This document shows, in pieces, positions 31,188 through 42,479 of a stretch of DNA of 45,622 nucleotides (position 1 is its first letter; each line of letters begins with the position of its first letter). The stretch comes from Rhodospirillaceae bacterium (GTDB lineage: Bacteria; Pseudomonadota; Alphaproteobacteria; Thalassobaculales; Thalassobaculaceae). The translations under genes were made by a program, and so were the position numbers. The notes beneath the pieces were generated by a model. It searched no databases, was not told where the DNA came from, and was given only the letters and a program-made list of their open reading frames with translations. The stretch covers positions 1 through 45,622 of the forward strand of contig JABIRP010000118.1 in the NCBI GenBank assembly GCA_018699735.1. Reading direction: 5' to 3'.

Positions 31188-31207
31188 GGGCGGCCCAAAG
31201 GCCGCCC
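31188..31207 (-). terminator. Terminator-like hairpin downstream of rplQ
   Basis: GGGCGGCC-caaa-GGCCGCCC perfect 8-bp stem about 40 nt past the rplQ stop; only a weak U-rich tail. Confidence 0.7.
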
Positions 31208-31246
31208 TGAAGTTCGTCTGGCACCTAGCCAGGTATGTCTGCAGCG

Positions 31247-31684
31247 TTAGATCGCCGCCGGAACGCCGCTCTCCAGGGCCTCTTCGGCACCTTGTACCGG
31301 GCCACTGTCCTGACCGCGAGCGTCCTCGTCCCGATCAACCAGCTCGATCACTGCCATCGGGGCGCTGTCGCCATACCGGTAACCGGCCTTGAGAACCCGG
31401 GTATAGCCTCCCTGGCGATCCTTGTAGCGATCCGCCAAGACGTCAAACAGCTTGGTTACCATCCCATTGTCCCGCAGCCGCGCGAAGGCCTGCCGACGGG
31501 CATGCAAGTTGCCCTTCTTCGACAGCGTGATCAGTTTCTCCGTCACCCGGCGAAGATCCTTCGCTTTGGGCAGGGTGGTCACGATCTGCTCGTGTTTAAT
31601 CAGCGCCGTCGCCATGTTCTTGAACATAGCCTTGCGGTGCGATGCGGTTCTGTTGAACTTCCGTCCAGCCTTATGGTGGCGCAT
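31247..31684 (-). CDS. rplQ: 50S ribosomal protein L17
   Basis: [45 protein letters not shown]. Confidence 0.98.
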   Translation of the reverse strand: MRHHKAGRKFNRTASHRKAMFKNMATALIKHEQIVTTLPKAKDLRRVTEKLITLSKKGNLHARRQAFARLRDNGMVTKLFDVLADRYKDRQGGYTRVLKAGYRYGDSAPMAVIELVDRDEDARGQDSGPVQGAEEALESGVPAAI

Positions 31685-31722
31685 GGTCTTACTCCAACTA
31701 CGGGCGGTTCTCGCGCGTCGGG

Positions 31723-32739
31723 TTAATACGGTTCCTCGAGGCGCTTAGCAAGTTCCTCGATATTGTCCGGCGGCCAATTGGCAATCTCCATACCAAGGCC
31801 CAGCCCCATGGTCGACAGGACTTCCTTGATCTCGTTCAGGCTCTTGCGCCCAAAGTTGGGCGTCCGGAGCATTTCCGGTTCGGTCTTCTGAACCAGATCG
31901 CCGATGTAAACGATGTTGTCGTTCTTCAAACAGTTCGCCGAGCGGACCGAAAGCTCAAGTTCGTCGACTTTCCGCAGCAGGTTCTTGTTGAACGGCAAGT
32001 CAGCCTGCTCTTCCATTTCGTGAACCTGGTTCGGCTCCTCGAAATTGATGAACAGCTGCAATTGGTCCTGCAGGATGCGCGCGGCGTAAGCAACCGCATC
32101 ATCCGGCGTCATGGAACCATCGGTGTCCACTGTCATCGACAACTTGTCGTAATCGGTTACCTGTCCGACACGCGTATTGTCGACTTTATAAGCAATTTGG
32201 CTCACCGGGCTGAAGATCGCATCGACCGGGATCAATCCGATTGGCGCGTCTTCCGGGCGATTGACACCGGCGGCAACATAGCCCTTGCCAATCTCGACCG
32301 TCAGTTCCATGGACAACGAGGCACCCTTATCGAGCGCGCACAGCACCAGGTCCGGGTTGACGATTTCGATGTCGGCACCGGTTTCGATCATGCCGGCGGT
32401 AACTTCGCCGGGCCCGTCTGCCTTGAGACGCATCTTCTTCGGGCCCTCGACATGCATGCGCAAGGCGATCGCCTTAATGTTCAGCACGATGTCGGTAACA
32501 TCCTCGCGGACGCCAGGGATCGAGGAGAATTCATGCAGCACGCCGTCGATTTGAACAGACGTAACCGCAGCCCCTTGCAGCGACGAAAGCATAATCCGCC
32601 GGAGCGCATTACCGAGTGTCAGGCCAAACCCCCGCTCCAGCGGCTCAGCCACAATCGTGGCGGACCGAGAGGCGTCGTTTCCGGGTTGAACGTCGAGCTT
32701 GTTCGGCTTGATTAATGTTTGCCAGTTCTTTTGAATCAC
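31723..32739 (-). CDS. rpoA: DNA-directed RNA polymerase subunit alpha
   Basis: [51 protein letters not shown]-terminal alpha-CTD. Confidence 0.99.
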   Translation of the reverse strand: MIQKNWQTLIKPNKLDVQPGNDASRSATIVAEPLERGFGLTLGNALRRIMLSSLQGAAVTSVQIDGVLHEFSSIPGVREDVTDIVLNIKAIALRMHVEGPKKMRLKADGPGEVTAGMIETGADIEIVNPDLVLCALDKGASLSMELTVEIGKGYVAAGVNRPEDAPIGLIPVDAIFSPVSQIAYKVDNTRVGQVTDYDKLSMTVDTDGSMTPDDAVAYAARILQDQLQLFINFEEPNQVHEMEEQADLPFNKNLLRKVDELELSVRSANCLKNDNIVYIGDLVQKTEPEMLRTPNFGRKSLNEIKEVLSTMGLGLGMEIANWPPDNIEELAKRLEEPY

Positions 32740-32892
32740 GGGTGCGACCTCATCAGCAAAGAGACGATACCGTCTCGCTTATCGACCATTATTCTGGCCG
32801 CCCACCGCCTGGACACCGAAACCGGCGCACCCCAAATGCACGCCGGATCGATCCAAACGGGTAACCGTCCCGGCTCGGCCGAGACAGAAGAA

Positions 32893-33288
32893 TTAAACGC
32901 GCCGGCGCTTACGCGGCCGACAACCATTGTGCGGGATCGGGGTCACGTCACGGATCGACGTCACTTGAAATCCCACGGTCTGGAGCGCCCGCAACGCCGA
33001 CTCGCGTCCCGAACCTGGGCCGCTGACCTGGATCTCCAAGGTCTTCATCCCATGGTCGGTCGCCTTCTTGCCAGCATCCTCGGCCGCGACCTGTGCCGCG
33101 TACGGGGTGGACTTGCGCGAACCCTTAAAACCCATGGTACCGGCCGAAGACCAGGAAATCGCGTTCCCCTGGGCATCCGTGATGGTGATCATGGTGTTGT
33201 TGAACGTCGCGTTCACGTGCGCGACGCCCGAAGTGATGTTTTTTCGCTCGCGACGCTTTACACGCCCGGCACTCGGTTGCTTTGCCAT
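32893..33288 (-). CDS. rpsK: 30S ribosomal protein S11
   Basis: [30 protein letters not shown]...[12 protein letters not shown]. Confidence 0.98.
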   Translation of the reverse strand: MAKQPSAGRVKRRERKNITSGVAHVNATFNNTMITITDAQGNAISWSSAGTMGFKGSRKSTPYAAQVAAEDAGKKATDHGMKTLEIQVSGPGSGRESALRALQTVGFQVTSIRDVTPIPHNGCRPRKRRRV

Positions 33289-33327
33289 TCTTTAGTTGCT
33301 CCAGCCGGCTCTATGGCCGATTGCCAA

Positions 33328-33696
33328 TTATTTCTTTTTGCCGGCGATCGGCTTGGCCGGGCCCTTACGGGTCCGGGCGTTCGTGTGTGTGCGTTGTCCG
33401 CGGACCGGCAAACTCTTGCGGTGCCGAAGACCACGATAACAACCGAGATCCATAAGCCGCTTGATGTCCATCGCCACTTTACGCCGCAAGTCACCTTCGA
33501 CCACCACGTCGCGGTCGATGGCCTCACGCAGCTTTGTCAGCTCATCTTCGGTCATCTCATGCACCCGGCGTTCGCGCGGAATGCCATTGATTTCGCACAA
33601 TTTGGTCGCCGTAGTCCGCCCGATCCCATGGATGTAGGTCAGAGCGATCTCAACACGCTTTTGTGTCGGGATATTAACGCCTGCGATACGCGCCAC
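33328..33696 (-). CDS. rpsM: 30S ribosomal protein S13
   Basis: [30 protein letters not shown]. Confidence 0.98.
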   Translation of the reverse strand: MARIAGVNIPTQKRVEIALTYIHGIGRTTATKLCEINGIPRERRVHEMTEDELTKLREAIDRDVVVEGDLRRKVAMDIKRLMDLGCYRGLRHRKSLPVRGQRTHTNARTRKGPAKPIAGKKK

Positions 33697-33720
33697 GCTT
33701 CAGTCTCCTCAGTCTAATCA

Positions 33721-33748
33721 CTGGTTCGTGCATCATTTCACGAGCCAG
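33721..33748 (-). promoter_or_regulatory. Intra-operon hairpin between adk and rpsM
   Basis: CTGGtTCGTG-catcattt-CACGAgCCAG, 10-bp stem with one wobble/mismatch. Confidence 0.6.
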
Positions 33749-33790
33749 GCTTCGTGCTTCAAAAGCTAATTTCGGGCACACCCCATGGAT

Positions 33791-33807
33791 CGGTTTCAGC
33801 GAAACCG
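33791..33807 (-). promoter_or_regulatory. Second intra-operon hairpin between adk and rpsM
   Basis: CGGTTTC-agc-GAAACCG perfect 7-bp stem. Confidence 0.55.
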
Positions 33808-33859
33808 AGGGCGCGGAGTATAATCATGCGTCCGGTCAAGTCAACCAAATCACCTAACC

Positions 33860-34435
33860 TCAGCCAGCAACGACGGCTTCGAGTTCTGCCGCCACTTCAT
33901 CAATGGGCAACATACCATCCAGCGATCGCAAAGTGCCCTTGTTCCGGTAGTACGGAACGATCGGCGCGGTCTGCTCTCGGTACACTGCAAGTCGGGTCTT
34001 CAGGGTTTCTTCGTTGTCGTCCGCCCGACGCTCTGCCTCAGGTGTCTCGGCAATGCGCGTGCGGATGCGATCCAACAATACGGCCTCATCAACCTTCAAC
34101 TCAATTACGTGGTCCATGCACAGACCTTTATCCGCCAGCATGGCGTCCAATGCCGCCGCTTGGTCCACCGTCCGCGGAAAACCATCCAGGATGAAGCCAT
34201 TGGCGCAATCCGGTTCGGCAATTCGGTCAGCAATCATTGCGACCATGATGTCATCGGACACCAATCCACCAGTGTCCATAATCGCCTTGACCTTGAGCCC
34301 GACTTCGGTCCCGGCGGATACTGCCGCGCGCAACATTTCCCCGGTCGACAATTGAACCAGCCGGTGGTTGTTCATCAGCCGTTTTGCCTGTGTGCCTTTG
34401 CCGCCACCCGGTGGGCCTAGCAGGATTAGATTCAC
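33860..34435 (-). CDS. adk: Adenylate kinase
   Basis: MNLILLGPPGGGKGTQAKRL, GFPRTVDQA; short form without the long LID zinc insert. Confidence 0.97.
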   Translation of the reverse strand: MNLILLGPPGGGKGTQAKRLMNNHRLVQLSTGEMLRAAVSAGTEVGLKVKAIMDTGGLVSDDIMVAMIADRIAEPDCANGFILDGFPRTVDQAAALDAMLADKGLCMDHVIELKVDEAVLLDRIRTRIAETPEAERRADDNEETLKTRLAVYREQTAPIVPYYRNKGTLRSLDGMLPIDEVAAELEAVVAG

Positions 34436-35781
34436 CCTCGCCTCCCCCGGAGTTTGGATTTTTTCACAAGGCCTTCATATTGATGGGCCAACAGGTGAGA
34501 CTGCACTTGACCGACTGTATCCATTGTAACGGTGACGACAATTAGAAGGCTGGTGCCGCCGAAATAGAACGGCACATTATATTTGGCCGTTAGAATTTCT
34601 GGCAAAATACAAACAGCGGCCAGATAGGCGGCGCCCGCCACAGTCAGTCGTGTGAGCACGAAATCCAGATAATCGGCCGTATTCTTACCGGGGCGAATAC
34701 CCGGGATAAACCCACCATATTTGCGCAGATTGTCCGCTGTCTCAGCCGGGTTGAACACAATTGCCGTATAGAAGAACGCGAAGAACACGATCAGCGAGAT
34801 GTAAATTCCAAGATAGAGCGGCTGGCCTCGTCCGAGCAGCGCCGTCACCGTGGTGAGCCATTCCGGTCCACCGCCACCTGAGGCGCTGAACGAAGCCAAG
34901 GTCATTGGCATCAGTAGGATCGAGCTCGCAAAAATCGGAGGAATAACACCCGAGACGTTCAGCTTCAGCGGCAGGTGCGACGCCTCACCACCAAACATCC
35001 GGTTGCCAACCTGACGCTTGGGATACTGGACAATGATCCGGCGGAACGACCGTTCGATGAACACAATCGTGGCAATAACCGCAACCGCCATGACCAGTAA
35101 GAAGATGATGAACCCGGCAGACAGCGCGCCAGTGCGCCCCAATTCCAAAGTGCCAGCCAGCGCTTGCGGCAGATTGGCGACAATGCCGGAGAAAATGATC
35201 AGCGAAATTCCGTTTCCGATACCGCGCGCTGTGATCTGCTCACCGAGCCACATCAAGAAGATCGTGCCGCCAACCAGCGTAATCACGGTTTCAACACGGA
35301 AGAACAGGCCCGGGTACAGCACCGCCGAAGCACCACCCGCCGACATGTTTTCCAAGCCGACCGAGATACCATAGCCTTGAACAGCGGCCAGGAGCACGGT
35401 CAGGTACCTAGTATATTGATTGATCTTCTTACGCCCGACCTCACCCTCTTTTTTCAGGGTCTCGAGGCTGGGAGACACCGCCGTCATCAACTGCATGATA
35501 ATGGCCGCCGAGATATACGGCATAATGTTCAGGGCAAAGATTGTCATCCGGCTGAGTGCGCCACCCGCGAACATGTCGAACATGCCCAGGATACCGCCGG
35601 CGTTTTGACTGAAAATGTCCTTTAGGACCGTCGGGTCGATGCCAGGCATCGGGATGTAGGTTCCAAGGCGATAGATGATTAAGGCGCCAAGCGTAAACCA
35701 GATTCGCTTCTTGAGCTCAGTCGCCTTCGACAAGGCGCCGAAGTTGAACGACGAAGCAAATTGTTCAGCGCCTGATGCCAT
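34432..35781 (-). CDS. secY: Preprotein translocase subunit SecY
   Basis: YRLGTYIPMPGIDP, FNPAETADNLRKYGGFIPGIRPG; ATGA overlap with adk start. Confidence 0.99.
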   Translation of the reverse strand: MASGAEQFASSFNFGALSKATELKKRIWFTLGALIIYRLGTYIPMPGIDPTVLKDIFSQNAGGILGMFDMFAGGALSRMTIFALNIMPYISAAIIMQLMTAVSPSLETLKKEGEVGRKKINQYTRYLTVLLAAVQGYGISVGLENMSAGGASAVLYPGLFFRVETVITLVGGTIFLMWLGEQITARGIGNGISLIIFSGIVANLPQALAGTLELGRTGALSAGFIIFLLVMAVAVIATIVFIERSFRRIIVQYPKRQVGNRMFGGEASHLPLKLNVSGVIPPIFASSILLMPMTLASFSASGGGGPEWLTTVTALLGRGQPLYLGIYISLIVFFAFFYTAIVFNPAETADNLRKYGGFIPGIRPGKNTADYLDFVLTRLTVAGAAYLAAVCILPEILTAKYNVPFYFGGTSLLIVVTVTMDTVGQVQSHLLAHQYEGLVKKSKLRGRRG

Positions 35782-35830
35782 CCCGTCTTAAACCTTTCCC
35801 GGTCACCGCGCCGGTTAGGCGCGTCTATTG

Positions 35831-36337
35831 TTATTCAGCTTCGGTCGCCGCCGGTGCGTCCGACTTCTTCGCTGCTGCCTTCTTACCAAGCGTCACGCTA
35901 CCGCCAGCTTTCTCGACCACGGCCACCGCCGCCTTCGAAGCGCCCGCGACCTCTATGGTTACTTTGGCCTTCAGCTCACCCTTTGCAAGCAGGCGAACCC
36001 CATCTTTGGATTTGCGCACCAGGCCAGCCGAGGTCAGAGCAGCCTCGTCGATCGCAGCCTTGCCGTCGATCCGGCCGGCATCAATCGCCTTCTGAAGCGC
36101 ACCGGTGTTGATGACACTGTGCTGCTTGCGGAAGATGTTGGTGAATCCCCGCTTCGGCAGGCGCCGGTTAATCGGCATCTGGCCGCCTTCAAAGCCATTG
36201 ATCGACACGCCGGAGCGTGACTTCTGGCCTTTGTGACCCTTACCGGCTGTTTTACCGGTTCCCGAACCGGCACCTCGCCCAATGCGCTTTCGCGCCGAGC
36301 GTGCCCCTTCGTTGTCATGGAGTTCGTTGAGTTTCAT
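35831..36337 (-). CDS. rplO: 50S ribosomal protein L15
   Basis: [43 protein letters not shown]. Confidence 0.98.
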   Translation of the reverse strand: MKLNELHDNEGARSARKRIGRGAGSGTGKTAGKGHKGQKSRSGVSINGFEGGQMPINRRLPKRGFTNIFRKQHSVINTGALQKAIDAGRIDGKAAIDEAALTSAGLVRKSKDGVRLLAKGELKAKVTIEVAGASKAAVAVVEKAGGSVTLGKKAAAKKSDAPAATEAE

Positions 36338-36393
36338 CGTCGTACTTCCCTTGGACGCGGCCAGTCGGCCACCCGGCGATCAGACAGATCGGC

Positions 36394-36600
36394 TCAGGCG
36401 CCTTCTTCGACCCGGACCAGATGGTGGACCTTGTTGATCATGCCGCGAACCGCCGGGGTATCTTCCAGTGTGCGCGTGCGGTGCATCTTATTCAGACCGA
36501 GACCGACCAGGGTCTGGCGCTGATCCTTCGGACGGCCGATCGGGCTACCGATCTGGGTCACCGTCACGGTGCCCTTTGCGTCCTTTTTCTTCGCTGCCAT
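36394..36600 (-). CDS. rpmD: 50S ribosomal protein L30
   Basis: [53 protein letters not shown]. Confidence 0.96.
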   Translation of the reverse strand: MAAKKKDAKGTVTVTQIGSPIGRPKDQRQTLVGLGLNKMHRTRTLEDTPAVRGMINKVHHLVRVEEGA

Positions 36601-36615
36601 TTTTCAGTCTCCGCC

Positions 36616-37203
36616 TTAGGCCTCGGCCGTCTCGGCCGCGTTCTCGCTTTGGTCATCGCCCCGATCATCGCCTTGCACCGGGCGTCCAAAGATCTCCGCG
36701 ACCTTCTTGCCCCGCTTGGCCGCGATCATCCGAGGGGACTGGATCGACACCAAACCCTGAAACGCTGCCTTGATCATATTGTGCGGGTTGGATGTCCCGG
36801 TCGATTTGGCGACCACGTCCTGCACACCCAACGCCTCGAAGATTGCGCGCATCGGGCCACCTGCGATGATCCCGGTCCCGACGGGAGCCGAGCGCATGAC
36901 GACGTGCCCGGCGCCAAAGTGGCCCTTTACGTCGTGATGCAGAGTGCGGCCTTCGCGCAGAGGCACACGAACCATGGTCCGCTTTGCCGCTTCGGTTGCC
37001 TTGCGAATGGCTTCCGGCACCTCGCGCGCCTTGCCTGAGCCATGACCGACCCGACCGCGACCGTCACCGACAATCACGATGGCAGCGAAGCCGAACCGAC
37101 GGCCACCCTTAACCACCTTGGCGACACGGTTGATGCCAACCAGCTTCTCAATCAGTTCGGGATCGTCGCGTGATCCACGGTCTTGTCTTTCCATGCGTGC
37201 CAT
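36616..37203 (-). CDS. rpsE: 30S ribosomal protein S5
   Basis: [46 protein letters not shown]. Confidence 0.98.
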   Translation of the reverse strand: MARMERQDRGSRDDPELIEKLVGINRVAKVVKGGRRFGFAAIVIVGDGRGRVGHGSGKAREVPEAIRKATEAAKRTMVRVPLREGRTLHHDVKGHFGAGHVVMRSAPVGTGIIAGGPMRAIFEALGVQDVVAKSTGTSNPHNMIKAAFQGLVSIQSPRMIAAKRGKKVAEIFGRPVQGDDRGDDQSENAAETAEA

Positions 37204-37215
37204 GACGATGCCCTT

Positions 37216-37578
37216 CTAGAATTTCAAACCGGCTTCGCGTGCCGCGTCGGCCAAGGCCTTGACCCTGCCGTGATACTGATAGCCGCCGCGATCGAACACG
37301 ACGTCACCCAAACCTTTTTCCAATGCGCGCTCGGCAATCAGTTTACCGATCTCCACAGCCGCATCTTTATCCGCGCCGGTCTTCAACTTGCCTTTCAGAT
37401 CTTTCTCCAACGTCGAAGCGGCCACGATGGTCCGGCCTTCAACATCATCGATGATCTGCGCATAGATGTTCTTTGACGAACGGAAGACGGAGAGCCTCGG
37501 TCGCCCTGTGGACTTCTTCCGGAGCGCCGCGCGGGTGCGTCGGGCGCGACGGTGAAACAATTCTTTCGTATTAAGCAT
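37216..37578 (-). CDS. rplR: 50S ribosomal protein L18
   Basis: [34 protein letters not shown]. Confidence 0.98.
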   Translation of the reverse strand: MLNTKELFHRRARRTRAALRKKSTGRPRLSVFRSSKNIYAQIIDDVEGRTIVAASTLEKDLKGKLKTGADKDAAVEIGKLIAERALEKGLGDVVFDRGGYQYHGRVKALADAAREAGLKF

Positions 37579-37590
37579 GGCCCTAGCCCC

Positions 37591-38124
37591 TTACTTCTTC
37601 TTGCCTTCCTTGCGCAAGATCGTCTCGTTCGCGTACTTTACGCCCTTACCCTTAAAGGGTTCCGGCGGTCGATACGCGCGAATTTCAGCCGCAATCTGAC
37701 CAACGCGCTGTTTATCAGCACCATGGACAGAGATCGCGGTTGGACGCTCGCACTTGATGGTGATGTCGTCCGGGATCGGATAGTTGACCGGGTGGCTGAA
37801 CCCAAGCGACAGCGCAAGGGCCTTGCCCTCGACCGCGGCTCGATAACCGACGCCGTTGATCTCCAATTCGACCGTAAAGCCCTCGGAGACACCCTGAACC
37901 ATACTATTGATCCGCGACCGCGTGGTGCCCCACATCTGGCGCGACCGCTTGGTCGTCGACTTCGGGGCGACCGAGACTTGATTGTCGTTCACGCTGACCT
38001 CGACCTCGTTGGTCAATGCCATGGTCAACTCACCAAGCTTGCCCTTTGCCTTCACCGCGTCGCCCGCGACCTCAATGGTCACGCCACTTGGGATCTCGAT
38101 CGGGTATTTGCCTACTCGTGACAT
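37591..38124 (-). CDS. rplF: 50S ribosomal protein L6
   Basis: MSRVGKYPIEIPSGVTIEV...GKGVKYANETILRKEGKKK; start set at MSRVG. Confidence 0.98.
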   Translation of the reverse strand: MSRVGKYPIEIPSGVTIEVAGDAVKAKGKLGELTMALTNEVEVSVNDNQVSVAPKSTTKRSRQMWGTTRSRINSMVQGVSEGFTVELEINGVGYRAAVEGKALALSLGFSHPVNYPIPDDITIKCERPTAISVHGADKQRVGQIAAEIRAYRPPEPFKGKGVKYANETILRKEGKKK

Positions 38125-38137
38125 TGCATCCCTCCGA

Positions 38138-38536
38138 TCAAAATACGTGGCAGAGGACTTCGCCGCCGACATTGGCCGCACGCGCCTCATTATCCGACAT
38201 CACGCCACGCGGGGTCGACAGGATCGCAATGCCCAACCCGTTGTAAACCTGTGTCAAATCTTTGATCCTGGAATACACCCGACGTCCCGGACGAGAGACC
38301 CTTTTGATCTCACGGATCACCGGCTCGCCATCGGAATACTTCAGTTCGATCTGCAACTCCGAGAGCCCGGGGCGCAGTTCTTCGTGGCTGTATCCGCGGA
38401 TGTAACCTTCGCGCTGGAGAACCGCCAGCACGTTGGAGCGCAGATTCGAATTCGGGCTGGCAACCACGTGCTTGCGCGCGCGCTGGCCATTACGAATTCG
38501 CGTCAGCATATCCCCGAGAGGATCGCTCATCGACAT
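38138..38536 (-). CDS. rpsH: 30S ribosomal protein S8
   Basis: [18 protein letters not shown]...[28 protein letters not shown]. Confidence 0.98.
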   Translation of the reverse strand: MSMSDPLGDMLTRIRNGQRARKHVVASPNSNLRSNVLAVLQREGYIRGYSHEELRPGLSELQIELKYSDGEPVIREIKRVSRPGRRVYSRIKDLTQVYNGLGIAILSTPRGVMSDNEARAANVGGEVLCHVF

Positions 38537-38551
38537 CTTAAGTCTCCTCTC

Positions 38552-38857
38552 TTACCAGCTGGACTTAACCAGACCGGGTATCTGACCGGCCGATCCGAGA
38601 TCGCGCATGGCAATGCGTGAGATCCGGAACTTCCGATAGAAGGCGCGCGGCCGACCGGTTATCTCGCAGCGATTGCGGATTCTCGTCTTGGCGCCATTAC
38701 GTGGCATCTCAGACAATTTCAGACGCGCATTAAAGCGCTCTTCCATCGGCAAAGACTTGTCGTCGGCGATTGCCTTCAAGCGCGCTCGCTTGGGGGCGTC
38801 CGCCGCGACTTTGCGTTCACGATTCTTGTTCTTCTGGATGGCACTCTGCTTGGCCAT
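38552..38857 (-). CDS. rpsN: 30S ribosomal protein S14, long form without CxxC zinc motif
   Basis: [17 protein letters not shown]...[41 protein letters not shown]. Confidence 0.97.
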   Translation of the reverse strand: MAKQSAIQKNKNRERKVAADAPKRARLKAIADDKSLPMEERFNARLKLSEMPRNGAKTRIRNRCEITGRPRAFYRKFRISRIAMRDLGSAGQIPGLVKSSW

Positions 38858-38879
38858 TAATTTACTCCCTGACCGTCCG

Positions 38880-39419
38880 TCAATTGACGAACGGGAAGTT
38901 AAACTCGCGAAGCAATTCGCGACCTTCCTCATCCGACTTCGCCGTGGTGACGATGATGATGTCCATACCCCGAATGCTGTCGACTCTGTCGTAGTCGATT
39001 TCCGGGAACACGATCTGTTCCTTCAAGCCCAGCGCGTAATTGCCGCGACCATCGAAGCTCTTCGGGTTCAATCCGCGAAAATCTCGGACCCGCGGCAGGG
39101 CGATATTCACCAGCCGATCCAAAAACTCGTACATCTTCTCGCGACGCAGCGTCACTTTGCAGCCAATCGGCATTCCTTCGCGCAGCTTAAAACCGGCGAC
39201 GGATTTAGTGGCCTTGGTGACGACCGGCTTTTGGCCGGTGATCAGCGTCAGATCATCTACCGCCGCTTGGACTTTCTTGCTGTCCTGGGTGGCTTCACCG
39301 ACACCGATATTGATCACGATCTTCTCGAGGCGTGGCACTTCGAGAAGGCTTTTATAGCCCAACTTGCCCAGGAGTTCCGGGCGGATTCGGCTTTGATATT
39401 CTTCGTTAAGGCGCGCCAT
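38880..39419 (-). CDS. rplE: 50S ribosomal protein L5
   Basis: [43 protein letters not shown]. Confidence 0.98.
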   Translation of the reverse strand: MARLNEEYQSRIRPELLGKLGYKSLLEVPRLEKIVINIGVGEATQDSKKVQAAVDDLTLITGQKPVVTKATKSVAGFKLREGMPIGCKVTLRREKMYEFLDRLVNIALPRVRDFRGLNPKSFDGRGNYALGLKEQIVFPEIDYDRVDSIRGMDIIIVTTAKSDEEGRELLREFNFPFVN

Positions 39420-39438
39420 GACGTTCTCTTGTCCTCGC

Positions 39439-39771
39439 TCAGGCGTCGATCACTTCGCCGGACTTCTTGGCGAAGCGAACCTTGCGGCCATCCTCAAGGT
39501 TCCGATACCCGACGCGCGTCGCGGTCGGCTGATCGGCCTTGGGGTCTGTATGGGCCACATTGGAAATGTGAATGGGAGCCTCACGCTCGACGATACCGCC
39601 GGCGCTCGTCTGGCTTGCACGGGTGTGGCGCTTAATCATGTTCACGCCCTGGACCACGACCCGGTCGTCATCACGCACGACGCGCAATACTTCCCCGGTC
39701 TTGCCCTTGTCTTTGCCCGCGATGACGATCACTCGATCGCCCTTTTTGATCTTGAACTTCTTCGCCATCAC
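39439..39771 (-). CDS. rplX: 50S ribosomal protein L24
   Basis: [25 protein letters not shown]; start overlaps rplN stop (ATGA). Confidence 0.97.
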   Translation of the reverse strand: MMAKKFKIKKGDRVIVIAGKDKGKTGEVLRVVRDDDRVVVQGVNMIKRHTRASQTSAGGIVEREAPIHISNVAHTDPKADQPTATRVGYRNLEDGRKVRFAKKSGEVIDA

Positions 39772-40136
39772 AGCACCTCCGGCGCCAGCGAGACTATCTT
39801 CATGAACTGCTTTGCTCGCAGCTCACGCGTAACCGGGCCAAAGATACGGGTCCCGATCGGCTCGTTCTGAGGATTAATCAGAACCGCAGCATTCCGGTCG
39901 AAACGGATTGCCGTACCGTCGGCCCGACGGATCTCTTTGGCGGTGCGAACGATGACAGCGCGAAGCACGTCACCCTTCTTTACGCGGCCGCGCGGGATTG
40001 CCTCTTTAACCGAGACAACAATCACATCACCGACACCGGCGACTTTCCGCTTCGAGCCACCCAGTACCTTGATGCACTGGACACGACGCGCACCGGAGTT
40101 GTCGGCGACATCGAGATTGCTCTGCATCTGAATCAT
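39768..40136 (-). CDS. rplN: 50S ribosomal protein L14
   Basis: [31 protein letters not shown]. Confidence 0.98.
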   Translation of the reverse strand: MIQMQSNLDVADNSGARRVQCIKVLGGSKRKVAGVGDVIVVSVKEAIPRGRVKKGDVLRAVIVRTAKEIRRADGTAIRFDRNAAVLINPQNEPIGTRIFGPVTRELRAKQFMKIVSLAPEVL

Positions 40137-40154
40137 GGCGCTACTCCGATCCCC

Positions 40155-40400
40155 TTAGGCCTGGGCGGCGTCGTCACCGACGACTTCCCAAGACTTGCGT
40201 TTTGAGATTGGCGCGCATTCGCGGATGCGAACGATATCACCAATCTTGTGCTGGTTTTCAGGGTCATGCGCGGCGAACTTCTTCGTTCGGGTGATGAACT
40301 TCTTGTACATCGGGTGCATGACGCGACGCTGCACACGAACGACAATTGTCTTGTCGCCCTTGTCGCTCACCACCGTGCCCTGCATCACTCGCCTTGGCAT
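40155..40400 (-). CDS. rpsQ: 30S ribosomal protein S17
   Basis: [36 protein letters not shown]. Confidence 0.97.
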   Translation of the reverse strand: MPRRVMQGTVVSDKGDKTIVVRVQRRVMHPMYKKFITRTKKFAAHDPENQHKIGDIVRIRECAPISKRKSWEVVGDDAAQA

Positions 40401-40431
40401 TTTTTGCTCTCCTGTTTCGCGTTCCGCCGCA

Positions 40432-40644
40432 TTACGCGCTGGCTGCGGCTCGCGTCTTCTCGGTCAGGACTGTCTTGATGCGCGCGATCTCGCGGCGCAC
40501 CTGACGCATCCGGTTCGTGTTTTCCAACTGACCACTCGCCCGCTGGAAGCGCAGATTGAACGCCTCCTTGCGAAGGTCAATCAGGCCGTCCTTCAATTCG
40601 TCATCCGACTTGGTTCGAAGGTCCGTCGCTATTTTGCTGGCCAT
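40432..40644 (-). CDS. rpmC: 50S ribosomal protein L29
   Basis: [53 protein letters not shown]. Confidence 0.97.
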   Translation of the reverse strand: MASKIATDLRTKSDDELKDGLIDLRKEAFNLRFQRASGQLENTNRMRQVRREIARIKTVLTEKTRAAASA

Positions 40645-40662
40645 TTCCCAGTACTCCCTAGA

Positions 40663-41079
40663 TCACCGTTCGCCGAGGCGGACGATGAACTTCGTGTCCA
40701 TCGGCAACTTTGCCGAGGCCAGTTCAAAAGCCTTTTCGGCCAGATCGCGCGGCACGCCATCAAGCTCGAACATAACCCGGCCAGGCTTGACACGGGCCAC
40801 CCAGAACTCGGGCGTGCCCTTGCCTTTACCCATGCGAACTTCCGCTGGCTTTGTCGAAACCGGCACATCCGGGAAGATCCGGATCCACACACGACCACTC
40901 CGCCGAATGTGACGTGTGATTGCCCGCCGGGCGGCTTCAATCTGACGCGCCGTAACCCGCGCCGGTGCCAAGGCCTTGAGGCCATAGGCGCCGAAGTTCA
41001 GCTGTGTTCCGCCCTTGGCATTGCCATGGATGCGGCCCTTGTGCTGCTTGCGATATTTAGTGCGCTTCGGACTCAGCAT
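40663..41079 (-). CDS. rplP: 50S ribosomal protein L16
   Basis: [37 protein letters not shown]. Confidence 0.98.
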   Translation of the reverse strand: MLSPKRTKYRKQHKGRIHGNAKGGTQLNFGAYGLKALAPARVTARQIEAARRAITRHIRRSGRVWIRIFPDVPVSTKPAEVRMGKGKGTPEFWVARVKPGRVMFELDGVPRDLAEKAFELASAKLPMDTKFIVRLGER

Positions 41080-41104
41080 TTCGTGTACTCCCTAACCCGT
41101 CCGT

Positions 41105-41791
41105 TCAGCGCTGCTGCTGGCCGGGCTGCTGCTCGGCCATGCGCTTGTCTTGCGCCATCGGATCGTGGGCCATGATCTCGCCCTTGAAGACCCAAACCTT
41201 GACACCACAGGTGCCGTAGTTGGTCATTGCTGTCGCCTCGCCGTAGTCGATATCGGCGCGCAACGTGTGAAGCGGAACCCGGCCCTCGCGGTACCATTCC
41301 ATGCGGGCAATCTCAGCACCGCCGAGGCGACCGCCGCAATTGATCCGGATGCCTTGGGCGCCGAGACGCATGGCCGATTGTACGGCCCGCTTCATGGCGC
41401 GACGGAACGCAACGCGGCGATTAAGCTGCTGGGCGATATTCTCGGCCACCAACTTGGCGTCGATTTCCGGCTTGCGGATCTCAATGATATTCAGGTGCAC
41501 GTCGGTCCCGGTCATCTTGCCAAGCTCGGTGCGAAGACGCTCGATGTCTTGCCCCTTCTTGCCGATCACCACGCCCGGGCGGGCGGTATAGATGGTGATC
41601 CGGGCGCGCTTTGCCGGACGCTCGATGACGATACGGCTAACACCAGCCTGCGACAGACGGTCTTCAAGATACTTGCGAAGCTTCAGATCTTCGTGCAGCA
41701 GCTTGGAATAACCACGGCCTGCGTACCAGCGAGAGTCCCAGGTACGATTGATGCCGAGGCGCAGCCCGATCGGATTTACTTTTTGACCCAT
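41105..41791 (-). CDS. rpsC: 30S ribosomal protein S3
   Basis: [24 protein letters not shown]. Confidence 0.98.
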   Translation of the reverse strand: MGQKVNPIGLRLGINRTWDSRWYAGRGYSKLLHEDLKLRKYLEDRLSQAGVSRIVIERPAKRARITIYTARPGVVIGKKGQDIERLRTELGKMTGTDVHLNIIEIRKPEIDAKLVAENIAQQLNRRVAFRRAMKRAVQSAMRLGAQGIRINCGGRLGGAEIARMEWYREGRVPLHTLRADIDYGEATAMTNYGTCGVKVWVFKGEIMAHDPMAQDKRMAEQQPGQQQR

Positions 41792-42171
41792 TACTCGGTC
41801 TCCTCGCGCTCGCGAACGATGACGGTCAGGTGCGAAAACGGCTTAACGATGCGTCCGACCCGACCGCGGGCCCGCGGACGGAACCGCTTCATGACGATGC
41901 TCTTTCCGACGCTCGCCTCTTTGATGTAGAGCCGGTCGACGTCGAGCTGATGATTATTTTCGGCGTTCGCGATCGCGGACTGCACCGCCTTCTTCACGTC
42001 GCCGGCAATGCGGCGGCGCGAGAACGTCAGTGTCGCCAGTGCCTTGTCTGCACTTTGTCCGCGGATCATCTGCGCCACCAGGTTCAGCTTTTGCGGGCTG
42101 GTCCTGACATTGCGAAGGATCGCGATTGCCTCATTGTCTTCGAGGCGGCGGGGAGCGGCATCCTTGCTCAT
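41791..42171 (-). CDS. rplV: 50S ribosomal protein L22
   Basis: [59 protein letters not shown]. Confidence 0.98.
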   Translation of the reverse strand: MSKDAAPRRLEDNEAIAILRNVRTSPQKLNLVAQMIRGQSADKALATLTFSRRRIAGDVKKAVQSAIANAENNHQLDVDRLYIKEASVGKSIVMKRFRPRARGRVGRIVKPFSHLTVIVREREETE

Positions 42172-42192
42172 CTCAAAATTCCTTCCACTCGC

Positions 42193-42468
42193 CTAACGCC
42201 GAGCTTTTTTGTCGGCCGCGTGACCATAGTAGGTCCGCGTCGGCGCGAACTCGCCGAACTTGTGGCCAACCATATTCTCGGTCACCAGGACCGGGATGAA
42301 CTTGCGGCCGTTGTGTACCCCGAATGTGATACCGACAAATTGCGGCATGACGGTCGACCGACGCGACCAGGTCTTGATGACCTCGTTGCGGCCGGACGCC
42401 CGGGAAACTTCAGCCTTCTTAAGGAGGTAGCCGTCAATAAACGGACCCTTCCAGACAGAACGAGCCAC
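42193..42468 (-). CDS. rpsS: 30S ribosomal protein S19
   Basis: [18 protein letters not shown]...[25 protein letters not shown]. Confidence 0.98.
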   Translation of the reverse strand: MARSVWKGPFIDGYLLKKAEVSRASGRNEVIKTWSRRSTVMPQFVGITFGVHNGRKFIPVLVTENMVGHKFGEFAPTRTYYGHAADKKARR

Positions 42469-42479
42469 GGTGCTCTCCT

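Noticed and set aside
32719-33717. 332-aa plus-strand ORF opposite rpsK/rpsM
   Set aside because: Overlaps two certain ribosomal protein genes; no recognisable protein features.
40195-41175. 326-aa plus-strand ORF opposite rpsQ/rpmC/rplP
   Set aside because: Antisense shadow over three certain ribosomal genes.
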